Assembly: GCA_028280415.1 (NCBI GenBank)
Contig: JANQLV010000022.1
Coordinates: 1 to 44,057 of the forward strand
From: Saprospiraceae bacterium
Lineage (GTDB): Bacteria; Bacteroidota; Bacteroidia; Chitinophagales; Saprospiraceae
Length of the DNA: 44,057 bases
Direction: 5' to 3'
Shown here: positions 9,823 through 17,231 of the stretch, in pieces
Layout: every line of letters starts with the position of its first letter
How positions within the stretch are numbered: position 1 is the stretch's first letter
The notes under the pieces: model-generated
What the model saw: the letters and a program-made list of their open reading frames with translations, nothing else
The model's database searches: none
Told to the model about the DNA's origin: nothing
Translations under genes and position numbers: made by a program

Positions 9823-10770
9823 TTATCGTCTACAAAAAATATAATCCGCAAAATAGCCTTTACGATCCATTAGTTTATGACTGATATAAAAATCCGTATT
9901 GGCGATGATACTGTTAATAATTTCATCATTGTATTTTCTGGAAACCTCCATATGTATTTTTTCTCCTTTCTTAAAGGTGAAGGTCTTTCCAATTGAAGAT
10001 ATGAATACTTCCTGATCGGCCGTACTTTCCAAAAAACTTTTTGCGACGCCTTCCTCTTCGCAATACTCGGGGGCATGCCGAAAATTGCTGATCTTAAAAT
10101 CTGCCTCCAGCTCCCGGTTAATTCTCTCCAATAGATTGAGATTAAAATCCCTGGTCACACCCTGACTGTCATTATAAGCAGGTAGCACGATTGAGGCCGC
10201 TTTGATCAGGTCAACGCCCAAAAATAATTTATCTCCCGTGCGCAGACTGGCACCCAGTTTATAAATAAATTCGGTAGCGAGGCGGTCAGGCATATTTCCA
10301 ATATTCGATCCCAGAAAAAGTAATACTTTGGGATGTTGATTCTTTTTTAAAGAAGCTAATACTTCAAAGTAATCCCCTTGTTGTTTCCGTACCGATAAAT
10401 TGGGCAATTCCCGGGTCAGAGATTGCTCCAGACCATCAAGCGCATTTTGGGAAATATCCACAGGTAAATAATCAAAGTGGAATCCACCTTCCACAAGTGC
10501 ATGTAAAAGTTTCTTGGTTTTTGCCCCATCTCCTGCCCCCAATTCGATCAATTCAAAATAGGTTTCCTTTTGAACGCCAATCGCTTCAATAATTTGCGCT
10601 GTTTGTTCGGAAAATATTTCATATTCTGATCTGGTGAGGTAATACTCGGGTAAGCCCATAATTTTTACAAAAAGCTCATCTCCCTTTTTATCATAAAAAT
10701 ACTTGGAGGATAGAAACTTTGGAGAACTACTCAGCCCTTTCTCTACATCTTTTTTAAACTGTTCCAACAT
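9823..10770 (-). CDS. egtD: L-histidine N-alpha-methyltransferase
   Basis: The product is 315 residues. EgtD trimethylates histidine to hercynine with S-adenosylmethionine, the first step of ergothioneine synthesis. The fold marks are clear: an N-terminal SSKYFYDKKGDELFVKIMGLPEYY segment typical of the family, the SAM-binding loop ELGAGDGAKTKKLL, and FLGSNIGN. Near the C-terminus, ME-V-S places Glu275 and Ser277 at the spacing of the Glu/Ser pair that contacts histidine in mycobacterial EgtD. It lies 36 bases after egtB, the partner enzyme. No egtC or egtE is seen here. Confidence 0.93.
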   Translation of the reverse strand: MLEQFKKDVEKGLSSSPKFLSSKYFYDKKGDELFVKIMGLPEYYLTRSEYEIFSEQTAQIIEAIGVQKETYFELIELGAGDGAKTKKLLHALVEGGFHFDYLPVDISQNALDGLEQSLTRELPNLSVRKQQGDYFEVLASLKKNQHPKVLLFLGSNIGNMPDRLATEFIYKLGASLRTGDKLFLGVDLIKAASIVLPAYNDSQGVTRDFNLNLLERINRELEADFKISNFRHAPEYCEEEGVAKSFLESTADQEVFISSIGKTFTFKKGEKIHMEVSRKYNDEIINSIIANTDFYISHKLMDRKGYFADYIFCRR

Positions 10771-10806
10771 GATTTGCTTATTTGTTTGGAATATCTCGAA
10801 TAATTA

Positions 10807-11976
10807 TTATTTCACCAGCCTTATTCCAGTAAACTGCCATTGAAAATGAGGATGAAAAAAATTGCGATAAGTCTTTCGACTATGCGCCGGGCTGGTTGCT
10901 ACAGAGCCCCCTCGTAAAACCATTTGATTGATCATAAATTTTCCATTATACTCGCCTACGGCTCCTTCCGCAATTTCAAATCCCGGATAAGGCAAATAAG
11001 CGGAGTTGGTCCATTCCCATCTTTTTCCCCAAGCTAACTGATCTGCCGCCACTTCCCATTCAAATTCAGTTGCCAAACGCATACCTTTCCATCTTGCATA
11101 AGCATTCGCTTCATAAAATGAGATATGAGAAAGGATTGTTTCCGGATCAACCGCTTGCAAGCCAGACAAGGTATAATGATGCCACTGGCCATCAATTTTA
11201 TGCCAGTAAAGCGGTGCACAAATATCCTTCTCCTTTAGCCAGGACCAGCCTTCATCCAACCAATAATGAAACTGCTCATAACCTCCGTCTTCTATAAACT
11301 CGATATATTCTCCGTTAGTCACGAGTGCAGAAGAAATTTCAAATTTCTGCAAATACACTTTGTGTCGCCCCAATTCATTGTCAAAACAAAAACCTTCGCC
11401 CTGATGCCCGATTTCGTAGACGCCTTCATCAAAAGTTAGCCAGTTGTGTTTGTCATTCTTATCGTTTACCAAACTATAGCCCTCCCGGTAAACCGGGAAA
11501 ACAGGGTTATGCCCCAAAGCATATTTTAAATCCGTAATGAGTAACTCCTGATGTTGCTGTTCGTGATTGAGTCCTAATACCATCAAGTTTGCTATCTCTT
11601 CATTGAGTTCCTCCGCCAGCAAAGTTTCAATATGTTGATCAACATAAGCGCGATATTGATAAACTTCTTCCACTCCTGGTCGGGTAATATTACCCCGATG
11701 TGCGCGAAAAGTTCGCTCTCCTACCGTTTGATAATAACTATTAAATAAAAAACTAAAATCCTTGTGAAACTCCCGATATTCTTTTTTGTATTTTTTTAAG
11801 ATCATCTCTTCAAAAAACCAGCTTACATGGGCCAAATGCCATTTGGGGGGACTAGCAAAAGGCACAGGCTGAGGAACATAATCTTCAATTTGTAAAGGCG
11901 CACAAAAATCTACTGTTCTCCTGCGCGTTTTTTTATAATCAATTAATAAATTATTCGTTAGAACAGCATCCATCAT
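10807..11976 (-). CDS. egtB: Ergothioneine biosynthesis sulfoxide synthase
   Basis: The product is about 389 residues. EgtB is a non-haem iron enzyme that joins a thiol donor to hercynine using oxygen. The N-terminal DinB-like half carries WHLAH (His50) and NHEQQHQE (His138, His142), matching the three iron ligands of the family. The C-terminal half is the formylglycine-generating-enzyme-like domain, with RLATEFEWE, WEWTNS and LRGGS segments. I choose the ATG at 11976 rather than upstream TTG codons. There is no C-terminal methyltransferase domain, so this is EgtB and not an ovothiol OvoA fusion. Whether cysteine or gamma-glutamylcysteine is the donor cannot be read. First gene of the thiol/redox operon. 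Confidence 0.93.
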   Translation of the reverse strand: MMDAVLTNNLLIDYKKTRRRTVDFCAPLQIEDYVPQPVPFASPPKWHLAHVSWFFEEMILKKYKKEYREFHKDFSFLFNSYYQTVGERTFRAHRGNITRPGVEEVYQYRAYVDQHIETLLAEELNEEIANLMVLGLNHEQQHQELLITDLKYALGHNPVFPVYREGYSLVNDKNDKHNWLTFDEGVYEIGHQGEGFCFDNELGRHKVYLQKFEISSALVTNGEYIEFIEDGGYEQFHYWLDEGWSWLKEKDICAPLYWHKIDGQWHHYTLSGLQAVDPETILSHISFYEANAYARWKGMRLATEFEWEVAADQLAWGKRWEWTNSAYLPYPGFEIAEGAVGEYNGKFMINQMVLRGGSVATSPAHSRKTYRNFFHPHFQWQFTGIRLVK

Positions 11977-12024
11977 TTTAGTAGTTTTACAATTTGGAAA
12001 CAACAAGGGCCAATTTATAAGTTT

Positions 12025-12035
12025 ATCACAGTGAT
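12025..12035. promoter_or_regulatory. Small palindrome in the egtB/pseudouridine synthase divergent gap
   Basis: ATCAC-A-GTGAT is a perfect 11-base palindrome, placed about 50 bases before egtB and 120 before the opposite gene. It could be an operator half of either promoter, but it is short enough to arise by chance. Confidence 0.25.
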
Positions 12036-12153
12036 CTTTTTCCCAAAAAGCTCAATTTTTATAAAAAAGAGCTCAAATCGCTAAAATTAGTTTTTTAATA
12101 TTACTTTGTATAAATAACTCCTGGTTTAAGACAGATGTTTAAATTTTTTTGAA

Positions 12154-12897
12154 GTGGAATATCTTGAGCTGGACATTATATGGCAAGATGATTACCTTGT
12201 TGCGGTCAATAAACCCCCGGGTTTGTTGGTTCATCGCACTTCAATTGCGGCAGATGCAAAAAGATTCGCCTTGCAATTTGTCAGAAAACAAACCGGCAAA
12301 AAAGTATTTCCAATTCATCGACTTGATCGAAAAACCTCCGGCATTCTGTTATTCGCATTTTCCAGAGAGATAACCCGGCTGATGCAGCAACAATTCCTGG
12401 ATCACAGCATTGACAAACGTTATCTGGCTATTACTCGTGGTTATTTCCCCGAATCTATCAAAGTTGATTACCCTTTAACGAATGATAAACAAAAGCTGCA
12501 AGAGGCTATTACTTTTTTCAAAAACATCAAAAAAACAGAGCTGGATATTCCTTTCGGAAAACATCAAACTTCCCGCTATTCTTTAATTGAAGCTCGTCCC
12601 AAAACCGGGCGCATGCATCAAATTCGTAAACATTGCAATCATTTGCGGCATCCAATTATTGGCGACCGCCCGCATGGTTGCAATAAGCAAAACCGTTTAT
12701 TTAAAGAACGTTGGGAGATGACAACTATGTTGTTACACGCATCTGATCTTCGTTTTATTCATCCAACAGCGCATAAAACCATACATCTAAAAGCAAAACC
12801 TTTCAAAGAATTTGTTCGGATGCAGCAAGAACTGGATTTGATAGAAGATCAACAGGATGGATATGCAGGGATGACAAGTTTGGGGAGCAAGCACTAA
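12154..12897 (+). CDS. truC: RluA-family pseudouridine synthase, TruC-like
   Basis: The product is 247 residues and converts uridine to pseudouridine in RNA. The catalytic motif HRLDRKTSG contains the essential Asp. GRMHQIRKH..HLRHPIIGD is the RNA-binding strand set typical of the family. The short length without an S4 domain, and the region PHGCNKQNRLFKERW before LLHA, resemble TruC, which modifies position 65 in tRNA. The only reasonable start is GTG at 12154, as no in-frame ATG lies nearby. The stop overlaps the convergent patatin gene by four bases. Confidence 0.88.
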   Translation: MEYLELDIIWQDDYLVAVNKPPGLLVHRTSIAADAKRFALQFVRKQTGKKVFPIHRLDRKTSGILLFAFSREITRLMQQQFLDHSIDKRYLAITRGYFPESIKVDYPLTNDKQKLQEAITFFKNIKKTELDIPFGKHQTSRYSLIEARPKTGRMHQIRKHCNHLRHPIIGDRPHGCNKQNRLFKERWEMTTMLLHASDLRFIHPTAHKTIHLKAKPFKEFVRMQQELDLIEDQQDGYAGMTSLGSKH

Positions 12898-15155
12898 TCC
12901 TGAACTATTTTGGGGAGGTTCATTACTTCCAGTAAGCGCCGCATGCTCTCCTGGTTTTTAGGAAGGTAAAAAGAGTTCAGTATGTTTTCCTTTTCTCTTT
13001 GTGTGAGGTGAAAAGTCAGTGAAGCCCTTTCGTTATTTTGACCGGGATGGTAGATAAAGCGGATGATTTCGAAATTTTCTTTTCCTAATAAATCATAGAT
13101 AAACCCGAGGCTGTTATCGTGTTCATAATCCTGTAAGTTCATAATTTGCCCGGCGATTTCCAGAGGATTAAGCATGGTCTCAAGAATGCCACCTTCTCCG
13201 GTAGAATTAATGGCCTCGATTTTGTCCAGACTACTAATTTGCACCAAAGCTACCCCCGAAGTATTTTCCTTAATCCAGTCCTTGAAAACGTGAATAAACC
13301 GGGATGCAGAATTAATCCCAAAATTATCCCGAAAACCTGCATCCATTACCTCAAGTGATGGTTCACTGGGAAGATTGACGTTGGGGAGGATATAAGGATA
13401 AGTAGCATTCATACGCAGTGCGCTGGAAAAAAGCATTTCATCAGCGCCCTGATCTTTGAATACCCGGCCAAAATCAACTGCATCGATTTCCAGAATTTCT
13501 CTTTTGTTAACGCCTATGGGAGTAATTGTCATAAAAGAAACACCATGTGGCGAAATAATAAGACGGCGGCCATCATTCACGATTGAGGGGGTAACGTAAA
13601 GCATGGGAACCAGAGCTTCTTGTTCCGCCGTTTTATATTCACCAATCGTTTTAGTGAAAGCCCCATTCGTATTTTCATTCAATTGCTTCTCAAAAATATA
13701 ACCCCGGTCTTTTTTGTAGGTATAGCCTCCTGCTTCAAAAGTAGTCCAGGGCAAAAACAGATCATTGGAGACAATAGTAAAGGTGATCGAATTGAGCATA
13801 TCTTTTGAAATATTGTCAATATATGTTCGATCATATACATTTGCATCCGTTCCCATTGCTTTTTGCAAATAAATTTCCCGAAGGTAAGAAGCGCCAATCA
13901 TTCCTCCCGAAGCACCGGTGATCAGAGCCGTTTGATCCATCACCATCCCCTGGGTAAGACTATCCGTTCGCTGCATTACCTGCATTGCCCAGACTGCTGC
14001 TTTCAGTCCTCCCCCACTGACACAAAATATAATCATTTTAGGTTTTTCACCAGGAGATTGCTGCGCCTTGGCTTTCCAGTTTTCCAAAATCCGGATCGTT
14101 TGCTTTTTGTCTTCTTCAATAATCGAAGAACGGCTTATACTATCCAGTTTTTGATAAGAATACTCCGCCATTCCTTGTGTATAATTCAAACCATAAGCTT
14201 TATTCTTATGATTAAAAGCATCAAAACTCGTCAGGTAGTTAACAAAGATCAGGATAACAATAACGACCGTAAATTTCCACTGATCAAACCAATAGGTAAT
14301 CGCACCGATGATCGCGACCAATACACTGGCCAGAATAAAAATATTGGCAGCTGCCGGAATTCGGAAATAAGGTTCGTCGATTAAATATCCAAGTGCAATT
14401 AAAAGTACAAGGCCAAATAACTGGACAATCAGGGCATTCAGGTGATTTTGCCGGAATACTCTTTTCAATATCTTTAGATCATAGTGTTGTACACTACGAA
14501 CTAAGCGGGGTTTGAGCGCTTCTGTCAAATAAGTATCCACCCGCCAGTTTCGTTTTTCAGACTTAATTGCCTCGTAATCGATCGTTCTTCCGGCAGCAAC
14601 CTTTTTAAATAATTTGGGAGATTCGTTTTCTCTGTTTTTTAAAAAATTGATAATATCCTTATTCGTATATCTAAAATAAAGCGCGGTTAACAAAACCATT
14701 ATCGTCATCCCGGAAAGGAAACCGAGGCAGTTGTAGAATATCTTTCCGGCTTCCCAAAATTCACTGTAAGACTGAAAGTGTACCATTGAATAAAAGTAGA
14801 CTCCCAAAAAGGCAAATGGTACTATAAAATTATTAAGGCAAAACTTAGTAAAAGGACGTGCGAGAGAAGCCAGAAAAGGAAATAGGTGTGCATCGAGCAG
14901 ATAAGAGGTAAGGTTCCAGGTAATAAAAAAACCTCCAAAAGCCAATCCGAGAAAAAAGAAACTCAAGAAATCTACCTTCCCCATATATTCCGGTGTGAGA
15001 AAGAGATATTTCACGCCAAATACCTGACCGATCGTACCGGTCATTAGTACCATAATCAGGAGCCAAATAAAAATAAGAAGTAAATTATTCCGGCAATGAA
15101 GCCCCAACAATTGTACAGGAAAAGAATAAAATATATCATTGATCCACTTCTTCAT
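12894..15155 (-). CDS. Polytopic membrane protein with patatin-like phospholipase domain
   Basis: The product is 753 residues. Residues 1-330 hold about seven hydrophobic segments, and a patatin-type lipase domain follows. The catalytic elements are intact. The oxyanion loop is SGGGLKAA. The nucleophile motif GASGG is at 414-418, with Ser416 as nucleophile. The catalytic Asp605 lies in MDAG. The protein should hydrolyse acyl esters of phospholipids or a similar lipid at the inner membrane, but the substrate is unknown. Most bacterial patatins are soluble or T3SS/T5SS-secreted, so the large membrane half is unusual. Its start overlaps the end of the preceding CNNM gene by 20 bases, and lptC lies upstream. 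This places it in an envelope operon. Confidence 0.87.
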   Translation of the reverse strand: MKKWINDIFYSFPVQLLGLHCRNNLLLIFIWLLIMVLMTGTIGQVFGVKYLFLTPEYMGKVDFLSFFFLGLAFGGFFITWNLTSYLLDAHLFPFLASLARPFTKFCLNNFIVPFAFLGVYFYSMVHFQSYSEFWEAGKIFYNCLGFLSGMTIMVLLTALYFRYTNKDIINFLKNRENESPKLFKKVAAGRTIDYEAIKSEKRNWRVDTYLTEALKPRLVRSVQHYDLKILKRVFRQNHLNALIVQLFGLVLLIALGYLIDEPYFRIPAAANIFILASVLVAIIGAITYWFDQWKFTVVIVILIFVNYLTSFDAFNHKNKAYGLNYTQGMAEYSYQKLDSISRSSIIEEDKKQTIRILENWKAKAQQSPGEKPKMIIFCVSGGGLKAAVWAMQVMQRTDSLTQGMVMDQTALITGASGGMIGASYLREIYLQKAMGTDANVYDRTYIDNISKDMLNSITFTIVSNDLFLPWTTFEAGGYTYKKDRGYIFEKQLNENTNGAFTKTIGEYKTAEQEALVPMLYVTPSIVNDGRRLIISPHGVSFMTITPIGVNKREILEIDAVDFGRVFKDQGADEMLFSSALRMNATYPYILPNVNLPSEPSLEVMDAGFRDNFGINSASRFIHVFKDWIKENTSGVALVQISSLDKIEAINSTGEGGILETMLNPLEIAGQIMNLQDYEHDNSLGFIYDLLGKENFEIIRFIYHPGQNNERASLTFHLTQREKENILNSFYLPKNQESMRRLLEVMNLPKIVQD

Positions 15156-16410
15156 TCTTTTTAGGCAACTTAATTACTCTGATGGTTTCAATTTTGGTAT
15201 CACTTACAAGTTCTAATATAAACTGGAAATCATCTAGGATAATTTCCGCCCCCTGTTTGGGTATCTTTTCGGTCGTCATAACCAGATATCCGGAAAGCGT
15301 AGAATACTCCCCTTCCGGAAATTGTAAATTAGCGTATTTATCATTCAGATAGTCAATCTCCAGGCGACCGGAAAAGATATATTCCTCTTCAGAAACCTGG
15401 GTTTCCACATATTCTTCCTGATCATGTTCATCCTCAATTTCTCCAAAAATTTCTTCGAGAATATCCTCCATAGTGATGATCCCCGCAATTCCTCCAAACT
15501 CATCAACGACACAGGCAATGTTAATTTGTTCTTTAATAAATTTATACATCAAATCACGGGCACGCATTGCTTCCGGCACAAAAGGAATTTTGAGTACAAT
15601 TTCCTTGATCGTTTGAGGTTTGGAAAGCAATTGTTGATGATGCACATAACCTATCACATTATCAATATCATCTTTGGTAACAATGATCCTGGAGAAATGA
15701 CTCTCTATAATTACCTGTTTAAGATCATCGACACTGGCATTGATATCAACATTCTCAATCTCCGTACGTGGTACCATACAGTCCCTAACCTTTACGGATT
15801 TCAGATTCAGAGCCTTCCCAAACAAAGAGGTATCAATTTCTTCTTCAGAATCTATGATCTGTTTGTCTTTAATAAAATTCTCAAGGTCAAGTCTGGTAAT
15901 GACACTTTCTACTCTATCCACTTTGGTTCTTAGAAAAACCCGTAAGATAACATTTGATAGCTTAGTCATCAGCCATGCTGGTATAAAGAGGACTATCCGC
16001 AATAATTCCAAGGGCAAAGCCAGCAGGTAAAGCACCTCGTTAGCAAATAATCGGAATAATGTTTTTGGTAAAAACTCTCCGAAAATTAAAATGATAACAG
16101 TTATCAGTACTGTATTGATTAACAATAATGCAATACTGTCTACCTCCAGACCGAAGAGGTCATTAAAAAAGATTTCCAGAGGCTTGGTCATCAATATAGT
16201 AAAAATGACCAGTGCAATATTATTACCAACCAGCATGGTGCTGAGAAAGCTAGCCGGTTTATCATAAAACTTCGCCAGCATTTTTCCCTGCCGTGAACCT
16301 TTACTTCTTTTAAGTTCTACCGCTAGTTTACTAGCAGAAATAAAAGCAATTTCTGTTCCCGAAAACAATGCCGATAAGAATAAAAAAAGTAGTATTAAGG
16401 TTATTTCCAT
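15136..16410 (-). CDS. CNNM/CorC-HlyC family membrane protein with CBS domains
   Basis: The product is 424 residues. The N-terminal CNNM domain begins MEITLILLFLFLSALFSGTE and has about four hydrophobic segments to residue 155. A CBS pair (about 195-320, VRDCMVPRTEIENV at its start and DEFGGIAGIITMEDILEEIFG at its end) and a C-terminal CorC/HlyC domain follow. Family members are linked to Mg2+ or Co2+ efflux, and the GldE subgroup to gliding. I do not call it gldE because gldD, mutY and ssb are not next to it. As recalled, in many Bacteroidota a CNNM gene follows lptC, as here. The gap to lptC is 69 bases, and the 3' end overlaps the patatin start. Confidence 0.9.
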   Translation of the reverse strand: MEITLILLFLFLSALFSGTEIAFISASKLAVELKRSKGSRQGKMLAKFYDKPASFLSTMLVGNNIALVIFTILMTKPLEIFFNDLFGLEVDSIALLLINTVLITVIILIFGEFLPKTLFRLFANEVLYLLALPLELLRIVLFIPAWLMTKLSNVILRVFLRTKVDRVESVITRLDLENFIKDKQIIDSEEEIDTSLFGKALNLKSVKVRDCMVPRTEIENVDINASVDDLKQVIIESHFSRIIVTKDDIDNVIGYVHHQQLLSKPQTIKEIVLKIPFVPEAMRARDLMYKFIKEQINIACVVDEFGGIAGIITMEDILEEIFGEIEDEHDQEEYVETQVSEEEYIFSGRLEIDYLNDKYANLQFPEGEYSTLSGYLVMTTEKIPKQGAEIILDDFQFILELVSDTKIETIRVIKLPKKNEEVDQ

Positions 16411-16479
16411 TAAATGGTAATGATAATCTACTCAAAATAAAATAATTGGACTAGATTTTCAAGAACTGATGAGTGCTTA

Positions 16480-17034
16480 TTAATTATTAGCCTTTATCTT
16501 ATCTGCAGAGAGTTCAATCTCCACTGCATTGATCGTCCATTCTGTAAAATCCTGGTTAGCCTCAAAACCATGACCATAAACTACCTCATCCGGTTTTGAT
16601 ATAATCACAAAACTATTCGTAAAAACTCTTTCTTTTCGTTCTTCCCAAATCAATTCTTCTGTTTCCAGTTTTTTACCATCATTACTCAGCCAGACCACAC
16701 TATCTTTGATATGGATTTGATTGGTTTTATCATAACGGGTAGCATGCTTAGCCGTTAATACCGATTGAGATCTTCTGTTTGGACTATAAAACATTACTTT
16801 AACCCCCTCGGGAAATTCCTGTCTTGGATTGTCTTTATCAAGATGCCTAAGCATTTTCGGACCGGTGATATTTACCCTTATAATCGCCGAATCACTGTAG
16901 ATCATATTGACATCCAGTGCTTCTTCATAATTAAGTTGATCTTCATCAATAATATATTCTATTTCATTCTTGTCTCTTCCACAAGAAGCTATGAATAGAA
17001 TTATTAAAAAAAGATTCAGCGTTTTTAAAGTCAT
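16480..17034 (-). CDS. lptC: LPS export protein LptC, lipoprotein form
   Basis: The product is 184 residues. LptC is the periplasmic/inner-membrane bridge that passes lipopolysaccharide from LptBFG to LptA. Here the N-terminus ends in a lipobox FIASC (Cys18), the lipoprotein form common in Bacteroidota, instead of a single membrane anchor. The body is made of short amphipathic strands of the OstA-like beta-jellyroll, such as VMFYSPNRRSQSVLTAKHAT, IHIKDSVVWLSNDG and TNSFVIISKPDEVVYGHGFE. The last of these is the most conserved LptC/OstA segment. It is the first gene of an operon with the CNNM protein and the membrane patatin. Confidence 0.88.
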   Translation of the reverse strand: MTLKTLNLFLIILFIASCGRDKNEIEYIIDEDQLNYEEALDVNMIYSDSAIIRVNITGPKMLRHLDKDNPRQEFPEGVKVMFYSPNRRSQSVLTAKHATRYDKTNQIHIKDSVVWLSNDGKKLETEELIWEERKERVFTNSFVIISKPDEVVYGHGFEANQDFTEWTINAVEIELSADKIKANN

Positions 17035-17104
17035 AGAAGAAGTTGGTTTAGAACCTGCTTGTCTAAAATTTAGCCTGCGAAAACGGCTTTTCTACTCGCT
17101 CCAG

Positions 17105-17141
17105 GGCTTTTTATTCTGCAAAATTCCGAAATAAAAGAGCC
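17105..17141 (-). promoter_or_regulatory. Hairpin in the lptC leader
   Basis: An 11-base-pair stem forms between GGCTTTTTATT (17105-17115) and AATAAAA-G-AGCC (17130-17141, with one bulged G), with a 14-base loop. It lies between the predicted promoter and the lptC start. No T-run follows on the minus strand, so it is more likely a leader structure than a terminator. Confidence 0.4.
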
Positions 17142-17150
17142 TTATTGGTC

Positions 17151-17179
17151 CAAAAATACTATTTTCTCGACATAGCAAA
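17151..17179 (-). promoter_or_regulatory. Promoter of the lptC operon
   Basis: Read on the minus strand, TTTG (17176-17179) is followed by 17 bases and then TATTTTTG (17151-17158). Both boxes and the spacing match the Bacteroidota TTG-N17-23-TAnnTTTG pattern. The start of transcription would fall near 17144, giving a leader of about 110 bases. Confidence 0.6.
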
Positions 17180-17231
17180 CGCAGTTTAGACAGGTCCTTC
17201 CTTTTTTACGTCGATCGACTAGCAAATGTTT

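Noticed and set aside
10807-11976. Ovothiol synthase OvoA
   Set aside because: There is no C-terminal methyltransferase domain, and a separate egtD follows in the operon.
13863-14384. 173-codon open frame on the + strand
   Set aside because: It lies wholly antisense to the strongly supported patatin gene, and its translation has no recognisable pattern. Similar antisense frames in icmF, lpdA and gene 724-2343 were dropped for the same reason.
15136-16410. gldE assignment
   Set aside because: The family matches, but gldD, mutY and ssb are not next to it, and the context is lptC.
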